Assembly (NCBI RefSeq): GCF_023264895.1
Contig: NZ_JAHFUY010000032.1
Coordinates: 1 to 43,701 of the forward strand
Reading direction: 5' to 3'
From: Herbiconiux sp.
GTDB lineage: Bacteria; Actinomycetota; Actinomycetes; Actinomycetales; Microbacteriaceae
Length of the DNA stretch: 43,701 nucleotides
The notes under the pieces were generated by a model, which worked only from the letters and a program-made list of their open reading frames with translations, had not been told where the DNA came from and did not search any database. Numbering within the stretch: position 1 is the first letter of the stretch; each line of letters starts with the position of its first letter. Shown here piece by piece: positions 15,679-23,332 of the stretch. The translations under genes and the position numbers were made by a program.

Positions 15679-17292
15679 ATGACCACCGACTCCGACGACC
15701 GCACCGGCACCGCCCTCTTCCGGGCCCGATCGCTGTGGCGGAGCGGGCGGGAGCCGATCCCGACCCAGCCGTTCGTGGCGGGGATCGTCTACGACGACGT
15801 CGTGGTCGGCGCCGGCATCACGGGCCTCAGCACCGCGCTCATGCTCGCCGAGGCCGGGCGCTCGGTCGTCGTGCTCGAGGCGGAGGACGTGGGGGCGCTC
15901 GCCACGGGCAACACGACCGGCAAGATCTCGCTGCTGCAGGGCAGCCGGCTCTCCACCATCCGCCGGCACCACTCCAAGCGGGTGCTCGAGGCCTACGTCG
16001 ACAGCAACCGCGACGGCCAGGAGTGGCTGCTGGAGTTCTGTGAGCGCGCGGGCGTGCAGGTCGAGCGCCGCACGGCCTACAGCTACGCGCAGCAGGCCGG
16101 GGGCGACTCCGCCTCCGCCGTGGAGGCCGAGCACCGCGCCGCCCGGGAGGCGGGCCTTCCGGCCACCATCGTCGAGGGCGGCCAGGAGGTCGACGTCCCG
16201 TTCCCCTTCGCCTACGGCGTCGCTCTGCCGGGGCAGGCCCAGTTCGACGCCATGGAGGCGCTCGGAGCCCTCGCGGCGGCGTTCGTCGCGGCCGGCGGCC
16301 GCATCCACGACGGCACGCGCGTGGTGGGGGTCACCGCCTCCGAGCCGTGCCGGGTGCGCACGACGCGCGGCGAGGTGCAGGGCCGCACGGTCGTGCTCGC
16401 CACGGCCACGCCCATCCTCGATCGCGGTCTCTACTTCTCCAAGACGCACGGCCTCCGCTCGTACGGCGCCTCCTTCGAGGTCCCGGATGCGGGCACCGAG
16501 GGTCTCTCCGAGGGCATGTTCCTCTCGATCGGCGACGACGACCCGGATCGTTCCCGGTCGATCCGCACCGCGCCGGCCCGCCTGATCGGGCGCGACTCCG
16601 GCGACCTCCTCGTGCTCGGCGGCAACGGGCATCCGGTGGGCCGCCCCGGCGACTTCAGCGAGCAGCAGCGCCTCGACGACCTCGCGGAGTTCGCCCGCTC
16701 GATCCACCCGGATGCCCGGCTCACCCACAGCTGGTCTGCGCAGGACTACGAGTCGCACAACCTCATCCCGTTCGTCGGTCTCCTGCCACGCGGACGCGGG
16801 CGGGTCTACCTCGCCACGGGCTACGCCAAGTGGGGCCTCACCAACGGCGTCGCGGCGGCGCTGCGGCTCCGCGACGAGATCCTGGGCGTGCCGCGGGTCG
16901 AACGGCGGCACTGGCACCGGGTGCTCGGCACGCGCATCACGAAGCCGGCCGACCTCGGCCGCGGGGCGAAGGACGGCGCGATCGTCGGCGTCTCGATGAC
17001 CCGCGGATGGCTGGGCGCCTCGACGCGGCCGGTCCCGGTTCCCCGGCCGGCCGAGGGGGAGGGCGTCGTGGCGGCCTCCCGCGGAGTGCCCGTGGGGATC
17101 TCGACGGTCGACGGCGTGACCTGCGCCGTGCGGGCCGTGTGCCCGCATCTCGGCGGTGTGCTCGAGTGGAACGACGCCGAGCGCAGCTGGGACTGCCCGC
17201 TGCACGCCTCCCGGTTCGCGGCCGACGGGGCGCGGATCGAGGGCCCGGCGGTGAAGGACCTGCCTGTGCTGCCGCGGACGCGGACGCGCTGA
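15679..17292 (+). CDS. FAD-dependent oxidoreductase with C-terminal Rieske domain
   Basis: A 537-residue two-domain protein. Residues ~35-400 are a DAO-type (D-amino-acid oxidase/glycine oxidase-like) flavoprotein, with the FAD-binding VVVGAGITGLSTALMLAEAG, the acidic strand VVVLEAED, GNTTGKISLLQG and the late YLATGYAKWGLTNG. The last ~90 residues are a Rieske [2Fe-2S] domain with CPHLGG and CPLHASRF (two Cys, two His). This layout is known in putative amine/amino-acid oxidases of Actinobacteria and Bacillus. The substrate is unknown, and the cluster may pass electrons from the flavin to a quinone or cytochrome. The ATG follows TTCACT by six bases; a GTG 12 codons upstream is an alternative. 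Confidence 0.85.
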   Translation: MTTDSDDRTGTALFRARSLWRSGREPIPTQPFVAGIVYDDVVVGAGITGLSTALMLAEAGRSVVVLEAEDVGALATGNTTGKISLLQGSRLSTIRRHHSKRVLEAYVDSNRDGQEWLLEFCERAGVQVERRTAYSYAQQAGGDSASAVEAEHRAAREAGLPATIVEGGQEVDVPFPFAYGVALPGQAQFDAMEALGALAAAFVAAGGRIHDGTRVVGVTASEPCRVRTTRGEVQGRTVVLATATPILDRGLYFSKTHGLRSYGASFEVPDAGTEGLSEGMFLSIGDDDPDRSRSIRTAPARLIGRDSGDLLVLGGNGHPVGRPGDFSEQQRLDDLAEFARSIHPDARLTHSWSAQDYESHNLIPFVGLLPRGRGRVYLATGYAKWGLTNGVAAALRLRDEILGVPRVERRHWHRVLGTRITKPADLGRGAKDGAIVGVSMTRGWLGASTRPVPVPRPAEGEGVVAASRGVPVGISTVDGVTCAVRAVCPHLGGVLEWNDAERSWDCPLHASRFAADGARIEGPAVKDLPVLPRTRTR

Positions 17293-17370
17293 CGGCGGGG
17301 CTGACGGCGGTGGCCGCTCCGTCAGGGGTGCTCCCCCCGGCACGCTGGCCGTCCGTCCAGACGCGCTCGA

Positions 17371-17376
17371 TAGCAT
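17371..17376 (+). promoter_or_regulatory. -10 box of carboxylesterase gene
   Basis: TAGCAT ends 6 nt before the ATG at 17383. No ribosome site is visible, so the mRNA is probably leaderless. Confidence 0.5.
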
Positions 17377-17382
17377 TCGGGC

Positions 17383-19002
17383 ATGACGCGAGCAGGCACC
17401 GAGTCCCTGATCCGGCAGACCACGGCGGGGGCCGTGCGCGGAATGCGCGAGCGCAAGCGCGATCCCCGCGACCGGGAGGCCACGGGTCACGACGATCCAG
17501 GCCGCACGGTGCTGAGCTGGAAGGGCATCCCCTTCGCGGCGGCCCCCGTGGGCCCCCTCCGTTTCCGGCGCCCGCAGCCCCCTGAGCCCTGGGAGGGCAC
17601 GCGCCCCGCCACCCGCTTCGGGCCGATGGCGCCCCAGCGCGTGCTCAAGTCGATGGAGGTCGTGCCGGGCGTCGGCGTCTCGGAGGACTGCCTCACCGTC
17701 AACGTCTGGGCACCCGCGGGAGCGGCGCCGGGGTCGAAGCCCGTGATGGTGTGGATCCACGGCGGCGGCTACTTCCAGGGCTCCACGGCCCAGCGCTTCT
17801 ACGACGGCCGCAACCTCGCCTCCGAGGGCGACGTCGTGGTGGTGAGCCTCAACTACCGGCTCGGTGTCATCGGGTTCGTCGACTTCACGACGGTCGCCGA
17901 GAGCGGCGAGACCACGTCTGCCTCAGCGGCCGGCGAGAGCGCTGCCTTCGACTCCAACCTCGGCCTCCGCGACCAGATCGCCGCCCTCGAGTGGGTGCGG
18001 GAGAACGTCGCGGCGTTCGGCGGCGACCCCGGCAACATCACGCTGTTCGGGGAGTCCGCCGGGGGTGCGTGCGTCATCGCGCTCATGGCGTCCCCGCTCG
18101 CCGACGGGCTCTTCCACCGCGCCATCGCGCAGAGCGCTCCCGTCACGAGCGTCTACGGCCGCGACCGGGCGGCCGCCGTCGCCCGGCGCTTCCTCGGCAT
18201 CGTCGGCATCGAGCCCGCCGACGCCCACCGGCTGGTGGAGCTCGATCCGTTCGCCCTCGTCGACGCCGGGGGCGAGCTCGTGCACGAGGTCTCCGGCGAG
18301 GTGCCGGGAACCCTCGCGCTCGCGCCGATGCACGGCGACGACGTGCTGCCGGAGTACCCGCTCACGGTGTTCCGCGAGGGCCGCGCCCCACGCATCCCGC
18401 TCATCATCGGCACCAACCGCGACGAGTCGTCGTTCTTCAAGCTCATGCGCTCGCCGCTCCTGCCGATCACCCCCGAGGCGGTGAAGCAGATGTTCCTCGA
18501 GATCGCGAGCGACCGGCCCGAGTTCGAAGACGCCGCCGAGCGCATCACGGCCGCCTACCCGGCCTACCCGCGGCGGTCGACTCCCGCCGAGGTCTCGCGT
18601 GACGCGGGGTTCCGGATGCCCTCGATCTGGCTCGCCGAGGCGCACAGCCGCCACGCGCCCACCTGGATGTACCGCTTCGACCACGCCACACCGCTCCTGC
18701 GCATCACGGGCATCGGAGCCACCCACGCGGCCGAGCTCGCCTACGTCTTCGGCTCGTTCGCGCCCTGGGGCAAGGATCTCGTGTTCCGTCTCGGCGGCCG
18801 GGCCGAAGCCCTGCGGGTGAGCGAGCGCATGCAGGCGCACTGGCTCGCGTTCGCGCGCACGGCTGCTCCGGAGCCGACCTGGCCGCCCTACGACGAGCAC
18901 GCCAGGAGCACGCTCATCATCGACAAGGACGACAGCGTGGAGCACGATCCCGACGGAGTCGTGCGCGAGGCCTGGGGGCCGGAGATCCTCGCGTTCCGCT
19001 GA
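17383..19002 (+). CDS. type B carboxylesterase/lipase family protein
   Basis: A 539-residue alpha/beta hydrolase of the carboxylesterase type B (para-nitrobenzyl esterase) family. Visible are SWKGIPFAAAPVGPLRFRRPQPPEPW, EDCLTVNVWAP, the oxyanion-hole HGGGYFQGS, the nucleophile elbow LFGESAGG, GTNRDESSFF (acid) and a His in GATHAAELAYVFG. It would hydrolyse carboxyl esters; no signal peptide is seen, so it is presumably cytosolic. Length is normal for the family. An unusual 40-residue N-terminal part carries two Arg/Lys-rich stretches. It stands alone between the DAO-Rieske gene and the TRIC gene, all on the same strand but each with its own gap. Confidence 0.9.
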   Translation: MTRAGTESLIRQTTAGAVRGMRERKRDPRDREATGHDDPGRTVLSWKGIPFAAAPVGPLRFRRPQPPEPWEGTRPATRFGPMAPQRVLKSMEVVPGVGVSEDCLTVNVWAPAGAAPGSKPVMVWIHGGGYFQGSTAQRFYDGRNLASEGDVVVVSLNYRLGVIGFVDFTTVAESGETTSASAAGESAAFDSNLGLRDQIAALEWVRENVAAFGGDPGNITLFGESAGGACVIALMASPLADGLFHRAIAQSAPVTSVYGRDRAAAVARRFLGIVGIEPADAHRLVELDPFALVDAGGELVHEVSGEVPGTLALAPMHGDDVLPEYPLTVFREGRAPRIPLIIGTNRDESSFFKLMRSPLLPITPEAVKQMFLEIASDRPEFEDAAERITAAYPAYPRRSTPAEVSRDAGFRMPSIWLAEAHSRHAPTWMYRFDHATPLLRITGIGATHAAELAYVFGSFAPWGKDLVFRLGGRAEALRVSERMQAHWLAFARTAAPEPTWPPYDEHARSTLIIDKDDSVEHDPDGVVREAWGPEILAFR

Positions 19003-19030
19003 TCCGGCGCGGCCGTGCTATTCATGGAGC

Positions 19031-19705
19031 ATGGTCGCCGAGCAGTTCATCACCCCGTTCTGGCTCGACCTCGCCGCCACGGGCCTCGGCAGCGTGCAGG
19101 GCGCCATGTTCGCGGCGCAGTTCAAAGACCGCCGCCTCGACCTGCTGGGGGTCGGCGTCATCGGCCTCGTGGCGGGAACCGGCGGCGGAATGCTCCGCGA
19201 CCTGCTGCTCAACCAGACCCCGGTGTCGCTGTCGAACAATTGGTTCATCCCCGTCGCCGTGCTCGCCGCGCTCGTGGGCATGCTGCTCGAGCGCCTGTTC
19301 TCGCGGCTGAACGTCTCCATCACCATCCTCGACGCCGTGAGTCTCGGCCTCTTCTGCGCCATCGGCACGAGCAAGGCCCTCGCCCTCGGGCTGCCCATGG
19401 TGCCCGCGATCTTCGTGGGCATGGTGGCCGCCGTGGGAGGAGGCATCCTGCGCGACATGCTGCTCGGGATGCCGATCGGCGTCATGCACGTCGGCTCGCT
19501 CTACGCCGTGGCGGCGGGCGCCGGGGCGGTGTTCCTCGCGGTGTCGACGGCGGCCGGGATGACGGTCGAGTTCGGCGGGGTCGGCTGCGTGATCGTGACC
19601 ACGGTCATCCGGCTGCTCGCGGTGCGCTTCGGCTGGAGTCTGCCCGAGCAGCGCGCCATCAGCACGCTGCGACGCCTGCGGCTGCGGCGACGGTCGGGCG
19701 ACTGA
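19031..19705 (+). CDS. trimeric intracellular cation (TRIC) channel family protein (UPF0126)
   Basis: A 224-residue integral membrane protein built of two homologous three-helix repeats plus a last helix. Each repeat has the family's glycine signature: AGTGGGMLRDLLL in the first and AAVGGGILRDMLLG in the second. Prokaryotic TRIC proteins form trimeric K+-permeable channels. The Arg-rich C-terminal tail (LRRLRLRRRSGD) should face the cytosol. The ATG at 19031 is chosen because the conserved first helix follows at once and a TATTCA box ends 6 nt upstream; an ATG 7 nt upstream is out of frame. Physiological role here is unknown. Confidence 0.88.
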   Translation: MVAEQFITPFWLDLAATGLGSVQGAMFAAQFKDRRLDLLGVGVIGLVAGTGGGMLRDLLLNQTPVSLSNNWFIPVAVLAALVGMLLERLFSRLNVSITILDAVSLGLFCAIGTSKALALGLPMVPAIFVGMVAAVGGGILRDMLLGMPIGVMHVGSLYAVAAGAGAVFLAVSTAAGMTVEFGGVGCVIVTTVIRLLAVRFGWSLPEQRAISTLRRLRLRRRSGD

Positions 19706-19897
19706 GCCCGCGCCGAACCCGCCCTGAGTCGGCACTGAACGTTTTCGCACCCCTCTCCGTTGACCCCGGATGAGGACGACGGCGGCTTCGAGGTGTCAAA
19801 GAGCACGCATAGACCCCTCAGAGCGGCCTGCCAGCCTCGATCAATACGTTCGAACCCGTCCGCACGACCGACCGACCGCAGCACGACAGGGAGCATC

Positions 19898-20395
19898 ATG
19901 AACACCCGCCACAAGAAGATCGCCCTCGCCTCGATGACCGGCCTGTCCATCGGCGTCGCCCTCGCCGGGTGCGCCACCGACACCACCGCCTCCACCGGTT
20001 CCGCGCCCACGAGTGCCGCCACGAGTGCGCCGAGCAGCTCGGCCGACTCCGGAACCCCCGCCCCCACCGGTGCTGCGGAGGCGCCCGCGGAGGGCTCCGG
20101 CACCTACACCGACGGCACCTACGAGGCCACCGGCAGCTACACCTCGCCCAACGGCCAGGAGGAGGTCGACGTCTCGATCACGCTCGAGAGCGACATCATC
20201 ACCGCCGTGACCGTGACCCCCGAGGCCACCAACCCCAACTCCGTCAACTACCAGAACCAGTTCGCCGACGGCATCGCGGCGGTCGTGGTGGGCCAGAGCA
20301 TCGACGAGATCGAGGTGTCGCGCGTCGCCGGATCGAGCCTCACCAGCGGCGGCTTCAACGAGGCCGTCGAGACCATCAAGAGCGAAGCGTCCTAG
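19898..20395 (+). CDS. FMN-binding domain lipoprotein
   Basis: A 165-residue exported lipoprotein. Residues 1-25 are a signal peptide ending in the lipobox LAGC (Cys25). A Ser/Thr/Pro/Ala linker runs to ~65, then an FMN-binding (NqrC/RnfG-like) domain starts at DGTYEATGSYTSPNG. The late segment AGSSLTSGGFNEAVETIK matches the covalent-FMN attachment region, with Thr149 the likely acceptor, although the canonical SGAT form is not exact. Start chosen by the AGGGAG site at 19888-19893. It would carry covalently attached FMN outside the membrane as an electron shuttle. It lies 2 bp before an ApbE flavinyltransferase gene and in one operon with an NqrB/RnfD-FNR protein. Confidence 0.85.
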   Translation: MNTRHKKIALASMTGLSIGVALAGCATDTTASTGSAPTSAATSAPSSSADSGTPAPTGAAEAPAEGSGTYTDGTYEATGSYTSPNGQEEVDVSITLESDIITAVTVTPEATNPNSVNYQNQFADGIAAVVVGQSIDEIEVSRVAGSSLTSGGFNEAVETIKSEAS

Positions 20396-20397
20396 CG

Positions 20398-21318
20398 GTG
20401 GCCGCTCCGGTGGCGTCCGTCTTCGCGTTCGAGGCGATCGGCACCTCGTGGCAGATCGAGACCCCCGCGCCGCTGCGTTCCTCTGAGAAGGCCGCTGTAC
20501 TCTCGCGCATCGAGGAGTTCGACCGGGTGTACTCGCGCTTCCGCGACGACTCGCTCGTCACGGCGATCGCCTCGGCCGAGACCGCGGGCAGCTACGAGTT
20601 CCCGGCCGACTCCGCCGTGCTGTTCGAGCTCTACGACCGGCTCGCAGCGGCCACGGCCGGTGCCGTCGACCCGCTCGTGGGGCGCGACCTCGAGCTGCTC
20701 GGCTACGACCGCGACTACTCGCTGCGGCCTGCGTCGGATGCTGGGCCGATCCCGGCTCAGGGTTCGGGTTCGTTCGCGCGCTCCGCCTGGGCCACCGATG
20801 TCACCCGGCACGGCCGCACCATCACCACGGCTCCGGCGGTCATCGACGTGGGCGCCGCCGGCAAGGGCTACCTCGTCGACCTCGTGGCGGGCGTGCTGCG
20901 CGGGCACGGTCACGCCGAGTTCGTGGTGGATGCCAGTGGCGACCTGGTGCACGCGGGCCCGGCGTCCGTGCGGATCGGCCTGGAGCATCCGCTCGACCCT
21001 TCGAAGGCCATCGGGGTCGCGACCCTCGAGAACGCGTCGCTTTGCGCCTCCGCGAGCAACCGCCGTGCCTGGGGCGACGGGCTCCACCACATCGTCGACG
21101 GCCGCACAGGCAGCCCGGCGCGCGAGGTCATCGCGACCTGGGTCGTCACGAACGGCACCGGATCCGCACCCACCGCCCTGGCCGACGGACTCGCCACCGC
21201 CCTCTTCTTCACCGGCGCGCACCGCCTCGCCGAGACATTCCACTTCAGCTATGTACGCATGTACGCCGACGGCCGCGCGGAGATCTCGCGCGACTTCCCA
21301 GGGGAGCTCTTCACATGA
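20398..21318 (+). CDS. apbE: FAD:protein FMN transferase (ApbE family)
   Basis: A 306-residue flavinyltransferase that takes FMN from FAD and links it to a Thr/Ser of target proteins. Family blocks are seen: EAIGTSWQIE near the start, IEEFDRVYSRFRDDSLV, DVGAAGKGYLVDLV, FVVDASGDLVHAG and TALADGLATALFFTG (metal-binding Asp region). The first codon is taken as the GTG 2 bp after the FMN-lipoprotein stop; the longer open frame to the left is a shadow. No signal peptide is evident, so the mature location is uncertain; many ApbE proteins are exported. The stop overlaps the next start by ATGA, so the three redox genes form one operon. The likely substrate is the lipoprotein encoded just upstream. 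Confidence 0.88.
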   Translation: MAAPVASVFAFEAIGTSWQIETPAPLRSSEKAAVLSRIEEFDRVYSRFRDDSLVTAIASAETAGSYEFPADSAVLFELYDRLAAATAGAVDPLVGRDLELLGYDRDYSLRPASDAGPIPAQGSGSFARSAWATDVTRHGRTITTAPAVIDVGAAGKGYLVDLVAGVLRGHGHAEFVVDASGDLVHAGPASVRIGLEHPLDPSKAIGVATLENASLCASASNRRAWGDGLHHIVDGRTGSPAREVIATWVVTNGTGSAPTALADGLATALFFTGAHRLAETFHFSYVRMYADGRAEISRDFPGELFT

Positions 21319-22826
21319 AAGCACGACTCGACACGCTGATCGGCCGCATCACGATGTACAACCTCATCGTGGTGGCGCTCGTCGCCATCGCGGTGGTCGC
21401 GCTCATCGGCAGTCTCGTGGGCCAGATCTTCTACAGCCCGCTCGCGCTCCTGGCGAGCATCGCGGTGGCCGTCGTCGCGACGGTGATCTCGAGCTGGCTC
21501 TTCGCCCGGCTCTTCCGTACCGTGCCGCACCTGCCGTCGGCCGTCATCACCGGGCTGCTGATCTTCTTCGTCTTCATCCCCACCGCCGATCCGGGCGGCC
21601 TCGCGCTGCTCGCGCTCACGGCGGTCGTGGCATCGGCGTCGAAGTTCCTCATCGCCATCCGGGGCCGGCACCTGCTGAACCCGGTGGCGGCCGCCGCCGT
21701 CGTCATGTCGGTCACCACGCTGAACCCTTCGGGCTGGTGGGTGGCGACCCCGCTGCTGCTGCCGTTCGTGGCGATCGGCGCGTTCCTCGTGCTCTACCGC
21801 ACGCGCAAGCTCACGCTCGGCGTCGGGTTCATCGTGGTGGCCACCCTGCTCATCACGGGGCGCATGATGCTGCTCGGAACCGCCGCTCCGGATGCGCTCT
21901 GGCTCGCGCTGGGGTCGTTCCCGGTGGTGTTCCTCGCCGGCTTCATGCTGAGCGAGCCGCTCACACTGCCGCCGCGCCGGTGGCAGCAGTTCGCGGTGGC
22001 GGGGGTGGTGGCCGTGCTGCTGTCGTTCCCGTTCCAGATCGGGCCCGTCTACTCCTCGCCCGAGATCGCTCTCGTGGTGGGCAACATCGTGGCGTTCACC
22101 TTCGGGCAGCGGCGGGGTGTGCGGATGCGCTACCTCGGCTCGCGCGCGCTCACCCCCACGAGCGCGGCGTTCGACTTCGAGCCTTCGGCACCGGTGCGGT
22201 TCGTGCCGGGGCAGTACCTCGAGCTGGCGCTGCCGCACCGGAAGGTCGACTCGCGGGGCACGCGACGGATGTTCAGCATCGCGTCGGGTGCGTCGGCGTC
22301 GGCCGCCCCTCTCAGTGTGGGGGTGAAGCTCTCGGATCCGTCGAGCTCGTTCAAGACGGCGCTCGTGGGGCTCGAGCGGGGTGCGTCGGTGCGGGCAACG
22401 TGGGTCGGAGGCGACTTCCTGCTGCCGGCCGACACCTCGGTTCCGCTGCTGCTGGCGGCGGGCGGCATCGGTGTGACCCCGTTCGTGTCGCAGCTCCTGG
22501 GCCGTGATGGCGGGTCGGAGCCCTCCGACGTGGTGCTGGTGTACTCGGTGTCGGGGCCCGACGAGCTCGCGTTCCTGCCGGAGCTCGCGGCCACGGGCAT
22601 CCGGGTGCTCGTGTTGGCGCCCATGCGGCCGGAGGGGCTGCCCGAGCATTGGGAGTACCTCGGCTCGGGCCGGGTGACCGCCGAGCTGCTCCGCACGGCG
22701 GTGGGCGACGTGGAGTCGCGTCGCGCCTACGTCTCGGGCCCTCCCGGCTACGTCGACCACGTGTCGACGGAGCTCCGCAAGGCGGGCGCCCGCCGCATCC
22801 GCACGGACCAGTTCGCCGGGTACTGA
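21315..22826 (+). CDS. NqrB/RnfD-like membrane protein fused to FAD/NAD ferredoxin-reductase domain
   Basis: A 503-residue fusion. Residues ~14-265 contain about nine hydrophobic helices related to NqrB/RnfD, including AIRGRHLLNPVAAAAVVMS (family HLFNPSA-like region). Residues ~270-503 form an FNR-type reductase: FVPGQYLEL, RRMFSIAS (FAD, 317-324), LLLAAGGIGVTPF (NAD(P)H, 378-390) and the C-terminal YVSGPPGYV (472-480). No Cys-rich Fe-S motif is seen. It should accept electrons from NAD(P)H in the cytosol and move them across the membrane, probably to the FMN-lipoprotein encoded two genes upstream (inference). Four-base overlap with apbE. A C-rich/G-rich hairpin follows the stop. Confidence 0.87.
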   Translation: MKARLDTLIGRITMYNLIVVALVAIAVVALIGSLVGQIFYSPLALLASIAVAVVATVISSWLFARLFRTVPHLPSAVITGLLIFFVFIPTADPGGLALLALTAVVASASKFLIAIRGRHLLNPVAAAAVVMSVTTLNPSGWWVATPLLLPFVAIGAFLVLYRTRKLTLGVGFIVVATLLITGRMMLLGTAAPDALWLALGSFPVVFLAGFMLSEPLTLPPRRWQQFAVAGVVAVLLSFPFQIGPVYSSPEIALVVGNIVAFTFGQRRGVRMRYLGSRALTPTSAAFDFEPSAPVRFVPGQYLELALPHRKVDSRGTRRMFSIASGASASAAPLSVGVKLSDPSSSFKTALVGLERGASVRATWVGGDFLLPADTSVPLLLAAGGIGVTPFVSQLLGRDGGSEPSDVVLVYSVSGPDELAFLPELAATGIRVLVLAPMRPEGLPEHWEYLGSGRVTAELLRTAVGDVESRRAYVSGPPGYVDHVSTELRKAGARRIRTDQFAGY

Positions 22827-22839
22827 GCGGGTGGGGCGG

Positions 22840-22866
22840 CCCCGCGCGGGTCCGTCTTGCGCGGGG
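22840..22866 (+). terminator. GC-rich hairpin after the flavin operon
   Basis: CCCCGCGC and GCGCGGGG form perfect 8-bp arms around an 11-nt loop, 13 bp past the stop. It lacks a T-tract, as often in high-GC actinobacteria. Confidence 0.45.
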
Positions 22867-23015
22867 TCGTCATCCTGCGCGTCGGGACGCCTGCGACGCA
22901 GCCCCCGCGCGGTCGACCTGCGCGGCGGCGGCTGACCACCGAGCGGCGGGCCACCGCGGACGTGCCTGCCGTGCGGTCATGCCCGCCATCCCACCCGCAC
23001 GCCTCCACCCATCGC

Positions 23016-23270
23016 CCCCCACTTGACAGTAGATGCGCTCAAAACGCTTGACTTGGCACATCTTGTGTCAAGTGGGGGAGGGGCCGTGCCGCCCGCCGCC
23101 CACGCGGCTCACCGACTTGACAGTAGATGCGCTCAAATCGGTCGACTTGGCACATCTTGTGTCAAGTGGAGGAGCGGCCGTACCGCTCGACACCCACCCG
23201 GCTCGCCGACTTGACAGAAGGTGCGCCCAAAGAGCTCGACTTGGCACATCTTGTGTCAAGTGGGCGAAGC
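23016..23270. repeat. three 94-bp tandem palindromic repeats between convergent genes
   Basis: Units begin at 23021, 23115 and 23209 (exact 94-bp period); the third ends shortly after its core. Each has a 53-bp core opening ACTTGACAG and closing with ACTTGGCACA-tct-TGTGTCAAGT, a hairpin with one mismatch (G-T in DNA, G-U in RNA). The opening ACTTGACA also pairs with the closing TGTCAAGT, so two mutually exclusive folds exist; in copy 1 this pairing extends to 13 bp (23016-23028 with 23066-23078). The 41-bp linkers are diverged copies of each other. The ~500-bp gap 22827-23332 otherwise shows only GC-rich sequence with no convincing gene. Confidence 0.8.
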
Positions 23271-23332
23271 GGGGCGGGGGCGGGGAGCGAGGCGCGGGGA
23301 GCTCGCCGCGGGGTCGAGGCGCCCGCGGCCCC

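Noticed and set aside
23016-23270. CRISPR array
   Set aside because: Only three units with 53-bp palindromic cores and diverged, mutually similar 41-bp linkers; spacers are not unique and no cas genes are present.
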